Part shown: in pieces, positions 20,117 to 29,535 of the stretch | Layout: each line of letters opens with the position of its first letter | Position numbering within the stretch: the first letter of the stretch is position 1 | NCBI GenBank assembly: GCA_019096195.1 | Contig: JAGTXK010000021.1 | Location: 496,001 to 560,000, forward strand | Source of the DNA: Boletus sp. NGJ | Lineage: Eukaryota > Basidiomycota > Agaricomycetes > Boletales > Boletaceae | Direction: 5' to 3' | Length of the DNA stretch: 64,000 bases | Notes under the pieces: generated by a model | Databases searched by the model: none | What the model was told of the DNA's origin: nothing | Seen by the model: only the letters and a program-made list of their open reading frames with translations | Program-made: the position numbers and the translations under genes

Positions 20117-21318
20117 ATGAACATTCTCCAAACGTGCAATAGCCAATCGCACCAATATTCATGGTTCACCCGGGGATTGATAAGAAACCGTGCACCTGGA
20201 TATAAGGACAAGCCAGTAGCCTACCATTCCAACACAACTGCTATACTCAACATGCAACTGGTAAGGAAAGAACTGAGGGGGTTTTTCGTCAATTAATATA
20301 CCTTGCAGATTCAGACCGCACGTGGAAATATTCGCTCGCTTCTCGAGCAATGCGGCGTTGCGTATGAGATCACCCCATTTGACGAGGACCTGTACCAGGA
20401 GTGTATTAACGATGCGATGCAACGTGGCTACCTGACAGATGGCGATCAATCTGTGCGGACATACCTGCGAGAGGGGGTCAACTATGTAGCAACCGCTGGT
20501 GCGCATCTCCCCCACCGTCCGACCCAGATATGGATCGCACTCTACACGTCGTGCGCTATCTTCGTGGACGAGATGATCGACGGTTTCCCAGCAGAGATGC
20601 CCAACATCTATCTGTTCAATGACCGATTCAGTAGGGGGGAATCACAGGGGAATGGCGTTCTGGATGTATTTGCAGATCTCATCCGTCGGGCCTCGGACCT
20701 CTATCGGCCTGTCGCTTCTCAGATGATCGCCACGTCGACGTTGAACTTTGTCGCTGCCAATTTGCTGGAACACGAAACGAGATCCATGGAGGTATCACGG
20801 TCGAAATCACCCTCGAGAATATGTTACTGACGACGACGAATAGATCTCGAGTGCTGCACAACAATATCCCACTTATCAGCGAATCTTGTCTGGTGTCTCA
20901 GAAGCTTACGCATATATGGTGTTTCCGCGAGTGATCCCTTTGAATGACTACATTCAGGCGATCCCAGAGGTGATGCTGTTCATCAACAACGTCAAGTATG
21001 TACCTTGTCCTGTCTCACGTTGACATTTTATTTACGACCGAATTTAGCGATCTATTATCCTTTTACAAGGAAGAGCAAGCAGGGGAGACGATCAACCATA
21101 TATCCATGCTAGCTGCTCGCACGAAGAAATCAAAGTTGGAAATATTTGGTGAACTGACGGTGGCGACGATCGGCGTGTATAAAAGGATTGTAAAAATATT
21201 ACAGAAATCTCCAGATGCTTGTGAAGCGTTTGAACACTCCGCGGCCGGATATGTTCGTTTCCATACCTCTACAGCGAGGTATCGGTTAGAGGATTTGGAC
21301 TTGCAGGTGCTATATTAG
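20117..21318 (+). CDS. TRI5-family sesquiterpene synthase (best-preserved copy)
   Basis: This is a soluble class I terpene cyclase that would cyclise farnesyl diphosphate with Mg ions. Exons 20,117-20,260, 20,309-20,791, 20,844-20,995 and 21,048-21,318 join in frame to 349 residues. Introns are 48, 52 and 52 bases, all GT-AG. The first Asp motif is DEMID at residues 135-139. The NSE motif NDLLSFYKE is at 260-268, 125 residues later as in trichodiene synthase, and an Arg-Tyr pair (RY) sits at 337-338. This is the only copy in the window with an acidic fifth residue in the Asp motif. The first 40 residues differ from copy A, whose start lies in a spliced 29-base exon, so the N-terminus is less sure. 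The family is typically about 375 residues. The product cannot be predicted. Confidence 0.85.
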
Positions 21319-22021
21319 ACAATTTCTGTATTGAAAGAGACGAAACCCGCACTCTGTTGTACACACTCAGTGCATTCATCATATCAGTGCTTGCCAGATG
21401 CATGTGATCCGCCGACGCACAATGATCTCGGGCATTGCGTGCGTAATTGCATGAATACTACTGTGATGGCATCTGAACTTAGAGCCGCAGTCGTACATGA
21501 TTCACATGTTGTCCGAAAATATCTAATTTATTTATTTCACAGTCTGACTGCCGTCATGATACACCTGAGACAACGACGAATATGCACCGTCATCAGAGTT
21601 GATAAATATGTGCAAACAAATTTACCCTCTGCCGCTGGGTTTGGGACTCAGTCAAATTGGAGGCAAGATGATGGATATCCATTTACTCTGCACTTCAGTC
21701 ACCCTCTCAGGGGTTACCACATAGGTCCATCTCTCCCACTAGAGGGTTGGACCTATGAGGTGCCTAGGATCAGGGAATTCCCATATTGACAGGGTGTTAG
21801 GGGTCCTGCTGTGCTTTATTGCAAATGTAATATATGCTATTTAATCATGATTTAGAACTTGAAGGAATTTCTTGTACTAATAAAGAGGTCAATTATTCAT
21901 TTGAAATCAAGATAAAAAGCCTTTTATAGGACTCAGCAGAGATCTGATGATTGTTCTCCACAGTAGAGAAAATAAGGGCAGGGTGCTAAGGAATAAATTT
22001 TTATTCTCTGCAAAGCATATA
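21319..22021. other. 3' flank of the TRI5-like gene and transition to CpG-poor DNA
   Basis: The first 200 bases resemble the 3' flank of copy C (shared GATGCAT.TGA and CGCA.AATGATC-type pieces). A 9-bp perfect inverted repeat ATAGGTCCA/TGGACCTAT lies at about 21,722-21,758. From about 21,800 the sequence turns AT-rich with almost no CG dinucleotides. Confidence 0.45.
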
Positions 22022-22430
22022 CTATAGAATGAGACAGCTTGACTATTGAATTTAATGAGATTGGGATTACTTACAAAATAGCAAAAGTTATTGAGAAATG
22101 AGGTTTTGTTCTCAAAGCATATGCTATGAAATGGGGCAGCTTGACTGTTAAATTTGATGAGAATAGGGGGTACTTAGAACAGGCAAACTAGTAAGTGATA
22201 TACTAAATATAATACACAGCTGAAGTTGTGTGATATGTAATGTATAGTAGGCCATAAAATGGGGTAGTTTGACTGTTGAATTTGATGAGGATTGGGGATA
22301 CTTAGGACAGGCAAACTAGTAAGTGATACAATAAATCTAATACACAGCTAAAGTTATGTGATATGTAATGTATAGTAGGCTATAAAATGGGGTAGCTTGA
22401 CTGTTGAATTTGATAAGGATGGAGGAGGTG
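22022..22430. repeat. Tandem repeat, period 128 bases
   Basis: Units beginning ATGGGG(C/T)AG(C/T)TTGACTGTT start at about 22,131, 22,259 and 22,387, exactly 128 bases apart. A shorter diverged unit starts near 22,029. Each unit contains GCAAACTAGTAAGTGATA and TGTGATATGTAATGTATAG. Confidence 0.85.
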
Positions 22431-22620
22431 GGAATTTCCCAAAGCCATTAGGAATTCTCTATGATTACTGGATGTGGAGATGAGAATTCCTGAAAGCCAA
22501 TGGGAATTCCCTATGATTACTAGATATGGAGATGGAAATTTCCTAAAGTCACTGGGGAATTTTCAAAGGTAGTTGGAAATTCCCCATGGTTACTGGAGAT
22601 GGCAGAGGAAATTCCCAAAT
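22431..22620. repeat. Tandem repeat, period about 52 bases
   Basis: Three and a half units start at about 22,431, 22,483 and 22,534, each with a GGAATTCCC-like core followed by ATGATTACTGGAT.TGGAGATG. The later unit is partly rearranged. Confidence 0.7.
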
Positions 22621-22681
22621 GCTGCTGAAGATGTAGCTAGGAATAAAGAATTGCAATGACAAGACTGGATGAAAAGCAAAG

Positions 22682-25430
22682 TCAGATTTTCAGCCTCTTA
22701 GAAGGTGGAGTACAAACATCATCATCTATGGTACTAGGGAACTCAGAAAACACATCATTATCTAAGTCATCATCTTGCCCATCAAGTTGATACTCATAGG
22801 CTAATGCAGCATCCTCAGCTTCTGCCATCAATTTATCATCACCAATATTTCCTCCTCTCTCTCCTTCCTCCTCCTCAGTCAATTCTCTTTCCTCCACTTC
22901 ATCCACACTAGGCTGATATTTTGCAACAAAATGATCATGAACCATGAACCTCCCAGGCAAAAAACCTTACTTCTATATGATGAGAAACTATCCAACAGGA
23001 ATATACTGAGCATGTAGTCCAATAACAATCAGAAGCTTGTACTTACCATGGGCACTCTGTGGTTGATGTTGGCAAGTGCAATGTGGCCAAGAGTGATACT
23101 TGAAGGCCCCCAGTTATCTGGCATAGCCCAAGCACAAGGTATGTGACAAACTTGTATCTCCCACCAGACATATAGCCTACATAATTCAACCTCATGCATA
23201 TCTAACTGATATAGTTCATCCACATCTAGATCATGCTAGATATAAGAATATTCTTAAGACATTAAAAGTAGCAAACAACTCACCTGCTTTATCTTTTGCT
23301 TTCTGGAGATTGTTTCACTCCAAAATCATCCATTCCTGAAGAATACAATGTTCATGGCAAACTCTAGCTTCTTCCTCCATACACCAGTCATGTTCTAGCA
23401 GATGGTGAATACCAATACACACATTTTCATCAGCAAGCCAAAGTGGTGGATCAGTAATGGCATCATCAAGACCTATGTCTTGCCATATGTCATCATTAAC
23501 ATCCAGCTGAAATATATCCTCATAAGATATACTAGGAGGGACAACTACCCCAGGAGGTGCTGTGCCACCATCAATGAGTGTCAACAGCTGTTTGCAAAGA
23601 GTATTATAATTGCTGACAAGCTCGAGAATGGTTGGTTCATGTTGCTTGATAGCTACTTGAACATTGTCCTACAGTCGATTCTCTACATCATGAAGAGCAT
23701 ATTAAGCTTCAGTATCCAAAGGTGAATAGCATGAACATACCATTCACTATGGTGTGGTAGGCATGCTCCAAACGTTCAAGCTCAAACTTGCATTGATCGA
23801 AGCCTCTCCCATATGTGAGTTTTTAATCCATGAGCATTCATACATACCTGGCACCAAACCCAATCAGTCCCTACATGATTTGCAATTTACTTACACTTAC
23901 CTGTAAATATACATTACACTTGAGTGCAGCAAGATTGGCATGATCAGATACACCTAAAGCTGCCTGGCACTTTTTAACAAGGGCAGCAGTCATCAACAGC
24001 TTTTGTCTTGCTTTAACCAGGCAAATATTTAATTCAATGACATCACCACTGTTGTCCATGGCGAGCTGGTGCTCCAAATCATTGGTAATGATCTGTTGAT
24101 GCTCTAAGGTCTTCTCTAGTGTGAGAACCCTGGTTATCTCCTCCTTAGCCTTGTTCTTTGCCTGTCCTGCAGCACAGACAATGACATACAGTTAGATAAG
24201 AACATATGATAGAAGAGTATAAGAACAACATACGAACTAGAGATGCTGTTTGATGAACAACCTGGGCTGCCCATTGATCTCAAAGGACAGATTCCTCAAT
24301 CTCCAGTAATGCAAGTGCCTCAGAAGCTGCAGCCATTTTCTTCTGACAATGCATCCACCACCAGTGCAACCAATCACTAAAACACAGAAGGGACTTGACA
24401 TGCAGGTGGTGAACCTGAGAGCCAAGCACAAAAAGCCATTGATGAAACTGCAAAGAGACATTGGTTAGTGGTAAGGAAGACCTTGAGACAATAATTAAAC
24501 ATACCCCAGATACTCAAAGCACAGGGATGAGGGGTTTCAGAAAACTCCACAAATGCTCACATCCTTCTCCATCTGAGAGGCTGAAACTGACACACTTCTG
24601 AGGGTGATAAATGACTTGACATGCTCACTGATGGCCATATGCATGAAATACAGTGATGGCAAAGGTAAGGCGGGAGAGAATCGCCTCTGACAAAAATTCA
24701 CATTTCCAGCAACTCCATTCCAGCTAACAGCCAATATTATAAAGTAATCCCACTGACATGTCCAAAGGAAGGTGATTGAAGAGGTGCTGGATGAGTGTGA
24801 GGGTGTAATGTTGTTTTTCTCCCGCAGAAGTCATGTTGACAAGCCATAGCACACAGTCATGGTGGCAAAGCATTGCCATAAGCCCAGTGTTAGCAAAATA
24901 GCGTGTGCTGGCCTTCTCGCATTTCTCATTGGCAGCAACAAATGAGTCTTCACAAGCATTGAGAACAGACATCAGAATCTTCATGCCATTCTCATATCCA
25001 TCTCTCTTTGCAGACTGCATTCACAATCTCTTCCAACCTGCATTCACATCATGATGCTCCTCAACACACGTTTCCATGGCTTTAACATTCAATTCAGATA
25101 TGAAAATAGTCTGTGTAGGATTTGGTGGATCCTGACTGACATCATTGCAAGCACTGTGTGAACATTTCTGAAGCAGGCATCAATACAAACAATTAGATTG
25201 ATGCTAAACATTCATAAGTAAGATATACAGTACTATGAATGAAATTGAAACATACTCATTGTTTCCGTCACAATTACGTCTCTGACCCTTCCCTTCAAAG
25301 CACAATGGACACTGTGTCCTCAGATATTCACTAGGTTGTGGGTTTTCACTGTCGAACATATTCTGATCCTCAGAATCAAGAACAAATGATCGACAACAGA
25401 GAAGATCAGATATATGTTCTACCACCACAA
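22682..25430 (-). pseudogene. KDZ (Kyakuja-Dileera-Zisupton) transposase pseudogene, copy 1
   Basis: Reading down the minus strand, recognisable KDZ pieces occur in order. RTQCPLCFEGKG (the CPLCFGG box) is at about 25,290. NACEDSFVAANEKCEKASTR, LMAMLCHHDCVLWLVNM and SAGEKQHYTLTLI are at about 24,750-24,990. Frame-shifted LTFAITVFHAYGHQ- and SLSDGEGCE-like sequence is near 24,560-24,680. KCQAALGVSDHANLAALKCN is near 23,930, and DVNDDIWQDIGLDDAI with PLWLADENV near 23,440. A C-terminal acidic tail ends at 22,682. The N-terminal CxC2 zinc region is missing. Frames change repeatedly and intron-like gaps occur. It is a dead DNA transposon with strong CpG depletion. Confidence 0.75.
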
Positions 25431-25544
25431 TTGTAAGGATAAGGTACCAGTGATAGGCAGTACTGAAGCACCATCTGAGATTATCCTAGGTGAAATTGAG
25501 CTGGATTGTTGCTGCACTTAAAAAAACAACATACTATGTATAAA

Positions 25545-25771
25545 GGCAGCATTATCATGGTTGTTAATCTTCAGCCAAGCAAGTGTATTGATGAAACTCA
25601 CAGATGGAACATATAGTTCTTGTACCATCTCCCTGGATGATAGGTTCCATACTATGACACAACTATCATTGCCTGAAAATATGATCAGCACCAATTAAAA
25701 GACACTTTCTAAACAATACTACCTGCACTAAGGAGGAATGCTCCCTGGGGGCTAATGGCTAATGCATTAAC
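25545..25771 (-). pseudogene. WD40-repeat gene remnant broken by a solo LTR
   Basis: The minus strand reads NALAISPQGAFLLSAG, then a short intron (GTAGTATTG...TTTTCAG), then NDSCVIVWNLSSREMVQELY and INTLAWLK. This is a classic WD40 blade with its GND...VIVW core. The sequence is cut on the 5' side exactly where the solo LTR begins, at a predicted splice acceptor, and loses resemblance on the 3' side before the KDZ copy. Only one to two blades remain. Confidence 0.5.
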
Positions 25772-27307
25772 TGTTACAGTCATAGAAGGGGGTACATCTT
25801 TTCCTCTCCCTTCATCCCCCGTAGGACTATGGGACGACTTGTTCTTTGACTCAAACCAGGGATTCCCCCACGACCCCAACTCAGGCATCGTCCCATTCGG
25901 AACTTCCTTTCTAGGAAGCTACCCATTTGGTTTGGACACCACCTTCTCTATTTCATTGATATATGCCTTTCATCTATTTCTGATCCAATCATAGACATTG
26001 CCTCCTCGGCTGTGTTCTCTTGTGCACAGCCTAGTATTCCAAATTGTCATATCCCGTGTAATTTGACAAGTCCAACTCCGGCACGTTCTCCCTTGGAGTA
26101 CATCCTCATACCCTCGGACTTGTGACACCCTCACTATAGTATTCATACTTCTCCTTTCGTACATAACCTATGCTTCTTCATCCGTCCTAGTCCCACCTTA
26201 TAGTTGTCTCCGACCCAGTGTCTGTCTCGCTTAGGAGCACTGCTCCGGCAAGGTCCCATCTCCGTCCTGTTACTCATTACACCTTACGAACTCCGTTACT
26301 AATATCTTCGTTCTGATCGTATATAAACCCTCTGTACTACTCCTGTAAAGTCAGTTTGAATATCAACTCTGAACACTCCTCCTGTCTCCCATTTGAGTCT
26401 CGACGACTCACTCCGACCCTCTGCTTGACTTGACGTTTGACTATGTCGGGTCCAAACCTCTGATCCTCCTACGTCTTCGAAATCCGGGACATTGGACTCA
26501 AGCAAGGGTGCACCACATAAGGTGAAGCCAAGTCCCGACACCCTCAAGTAACTCCAGTCCTTCGGAGTTTCATTGGAGTTGTCCATTCTTAACACAAATC
26601 TCCATTTGACTGATGCCTAGACTCTTTATGGTAATCTTTAGTCTGCAACTTACAATTACCATATATGGTACAAAGCTTGCCCTAGATGGGTAGGGCCTAT
26701 AAATAGGGACGTGGGTCCTTCATGTAACTCTAACCTAGATCTACACTCCTTCCCATGTAATCTACCAGCTTCTCCTACTACTGGTTCCACTTCACCTCAG
26801 AAGCCTCGCTCCCGCTCTGGAGGTGATCACCCTTGTGCTCATGATCATCTTCCTCATCACTGCGCACTTGTGTGGCTTCATTGCCGTTACCTGCTCCTAA
26901 AGCTTCGGCAACTCCAATGATCAACAGAGGTTGGTCCATGCAAGCCCAGGACTCCACCACTGGCATCATCGACAGAGGTCGACCCGTATTGGTCAGGACT
27001 CCGCCACTGACCCTGCAAGCCCGGGACTCCGCCACCGGCACTAGGCCATGTAAGCCCAGAGATCTAGTTTCTGGCATCTGCATCCAGTCTGCCCTTCCTT
27101 CTTGGAGGATTGTGCCACTGTAGGTAAATCCAAGACTTCGCCATTGGTCGTAGAGGCAACCAGGACACTCTACGTAAAGCTAGCAGTGGTCCCCAGTCAG
27201 AGGAATCATTGGGCCTCTGGAGGTATGTTCCCCTCAAGTCCTGCTAGTCCTATAATCAAACAGGGTTGATTATACAGGAATGTGTAACATTGTTACCCAG
27301 CATAACA
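25772..27307 (+). mobile_element. Solo LTR of the outer gypsy family (family 3) with target duplication
   Basis: The element begins TGTTACAGTCATAGAAGGGG and ends CCCAGCATAACA. It is flanked on both sides by TTAAC (25,767-25,771 and 27,308-27,312). It aligns with the LTR at 54,463-55,287 in inverted orientation: GAAGGGGGTACA near the start, a TATA-containing promoter with GTCCTTCATGTAACTCTAACC, GGTTCCACTTCAC, and GCACTTGTGTGG. It is longer than that LTR because of about 0.6 kb between roughly 26,040 and 26,610 that the other copy lacks. No internal element sequence adjoins it, so it is solo. Confidence 0.8.
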
Positions 27308-27312
27308 TTAAC

Positions 27313-27735
27313 TGCTTTAGTATGACAAGTAAGAGTGGATCAATGAATAAACTTGAAGAAATGAATCAGTGAGTTGACCATGAGGGGCAGGGCAGGGAAA
27401 ATGAACATCAAGTTTCGACATTGTGAGGTGTGATGTGAGATATGATGGAGCATGCAACATGCAATAGCATTATGATATATATCAAAAAACAATGGAGAAC
27501 ACACAACAAGACAATGGTTACACCATTATAATACTTGTTGTCTTCGGATCACTTATGAAGGTTTATCTGTACACCCATCACAATGATTATTTTTTTTTAA
27601 TAGATTGGCTATGCTATTCTTCTTTTGTTTTTGAAGTGGGATAATGATGACAGGAACCCAACCTTGGACCGCCGCTCAGTCAACTAAACCAAATTTTTTT
27701 AATCACACTAAGCTTTATACCTGAAAGTGGACAAT
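27313..27735. other. AT-rich gap, no gene recognised
   Basis: Short simple stretches (a TTTTTTTT run near 27,590 and another near 27,695) and no recognised family. The minus strand near 27,421 could start an upstream exon of the WD40 remnant, but its frame does not join cleanly. Confidence 0.35.
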
Positions 27736-28216
27736 TGTTATGAACCTTTCAGCACAAACCACAAGGCTCGAACTATTCGCAGGTTACACGAAGCCTGGCT
27801 CAACGGATGAGGTGGGGAGTCTTAGTCCGTACTGTTCCCAACCCTACGATGACCAGAGTGGCCAAAGCTAATGAGTTGTTGGAGGAAAAATACAAGTGGA
27901 TTAGACTGGGGTTACCAGTCGTCAAAGTGCTACCTTATATACATGAGAGAGATGCGCTCGGACCAAGCAGTGCGTGTGATAAATTACTGAGTATAGTAGG
28001 ACGGGAGATTAAAGAGGGCTGTGTGAGAAGAGTGGAAATTAAAGAGGTGTGGATCACATGAGGTGTGACGTCATATGATGTCATAGGTTCTAGACCTATC
28101 ATGTGATATGTTCCCACAGTCATGTGCACAGTCACGTGACTTATAAATAAAGAAGTTGATGAAAATGAAAAGTAAGTGTTCATATGAAAAGTTTGAAAAT
28201 TTCGTATATTATAACA
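27736..28216 (-). repeat. 3' LTR of family-2 element
   Basis: It runs from TGTTATGAACC to ATTATAACA on the plus strand. Next to it, on the minus strand, lies the purine-rich tract AAAGAGGGGGTAG that primes plus-strand DNA synthesis. Confidence 0.9.
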
Positions 28217-28229
28217 CTACCCCCTCTTT
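28217..28229 (-). other. Polypurine tract of family-2 element
   Basis: On the minus strand AAAGAGGGGGTAG directly precedes the 3' LTR, the expected place for the plus-strand primer. Confidence 0.75.
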
Positions 28230-29535
28230 AGGACTTGAATTCCAGATGAGTTGTTGTTTTTTCATTTTCGGTGAAGTTTTCATAAGAGATAAATAGAGAA
28301 GCGAAAGCTGAGATGGATAAACCATGAAGCTTGCGTGGTGCAGATGGGTTAAGACAATGGAAATCTTTTACTGCATCCGGTGCAGTGATGTGAATGTCTT
28401 TCAATTCCCAAGTATGATTGGTATCATCGTAACCTTTCCAGTGAACCAAATATTCTAGTTTACCTTTCTTCATTCGAGAAGTGGCAATAAAATCAACTTC
28501 GAATTGCTCTTCTCCCTCTTCATCAATCTCTATAGCGTCAGGTCGTGATTTGGGCTGTCCAGGCAGCGTTTCTTTATAAGGTTTGATGTGAGAGATGTTC
28601 ACAGTTGGATGTATGTGAACAGAGTTTGGGAGTTTAAGCGTTACGGCGTTAGGAAGGATCCGAGTGATAGTGTAAGGACCAATCCATTTTTGAGTAAGCT
28701 TTTTCGCTGTGTATGAAAGTTTTAATTTATCTGTAGATAGCCAAACCTGTTGGCCAATAGAATATTCTGGTGCAGTGGATCATTTTTTATCGGAAGAGGT
28801 GATCATCCTCTCTCGTGTAGCTTCCAGCACTTCTTCTATCTCTTTATGGTTTCGACCAATCTCGTTTGCGAAACCGGTGAGATGCCCTTCAAAACCCATA
28901 CGTGGTATGTAGTTTCTGGTAATTTTAAAGGGGATCTCACCAGTTGCCGTTGTTACAGTGTTATTGTGCGAGAATTGGGCTAGCTTCAACCATTCTACCC
29001 AATTGTTTTGTTTTTTCCCAGCATATGCGTGGAGATATTGTTCGAGATCTCGATTAACGTGCTCTGTTTGTCCGTCCATTTGCAGATGATATGCGGTGGA
29101 AATCTTTTGTTTAATATCAAGTAGCTTACAAAGCTCTTGAGTAAATGCAGACACGAATTAGGGTCCTCAGTCTGATACGAGGGTTGAGGGGAGTCCATGT
29201 GTTGACCAGACATGGTCTCTAAATAAAACTGTGAGGTTCTTCAAGGAACATGTATCGTAGGTAGGTATGAAAATAACTTCTTTTGAAAATCTATCTACGA
29301 TAATGCAAATAGTGGTGAATGATTGTGATGGAGGTAGACCAGTTATGAAGTCTACCGATAAATCTTCCCAGGGTCTTTTTGCCACGGGTAAAGGGATAAC
29401 TTTTCCTGCCAGTGCATTTTGCTTACCCTTCATGAGGGCGCACACTTGGCAGTGATCTACATAATTTTTAACGTCTTTTGTGACTCCTGGCCACAAGAAA
29501 TAACAAGAGTGTGTGAATGGTTTTAGAATGACCAC
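28228..29535 (-). pseudogene. Integrase core and chromodomain end of family-2 pol
   Basis: This part continues pol after a frameshift. The integrase core shows DLSVDFITGLPPSQSF with the first catalytic Asp, then TLVSD, where a TGA and a TAA interrupt GPNFVSAF, then STAYHLQMDGQTEHVN with the catalytic Glu. A further TGA falls near 28,780 before TAPEYSIGQQVWL. The chromodomain reads FEVDFIATSRMKKGKLEYLV and HWKGYDDTNHTWEL, a histone-methyl-lysine reader that in chromoviruses guides integration to heterochromatin. The stops fit C-to-T changes of CGA and CAA codons. Confidence 0.85.

Noticed and set aside
20679-20864. Minus-strand open frames opposite the TRI5-like exons.
   Set aside because: They are shadows of a well-supported gene with conserved motifs on the plus strand.
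21722-21758. A 9-bp inverted repeat as a possible terminator or transposon end.
   Set aside because: A single short hairpin without a target duplication or related copy nearby is not enough to call an element.
27361-27421. A first exon of the broken WD40 gene on the far side of the solo LTR (MSKLDVHFP...).
   Set aside because: The frame does not join the WD40 blade without a stop, and the required intron would be only about 41 bases.
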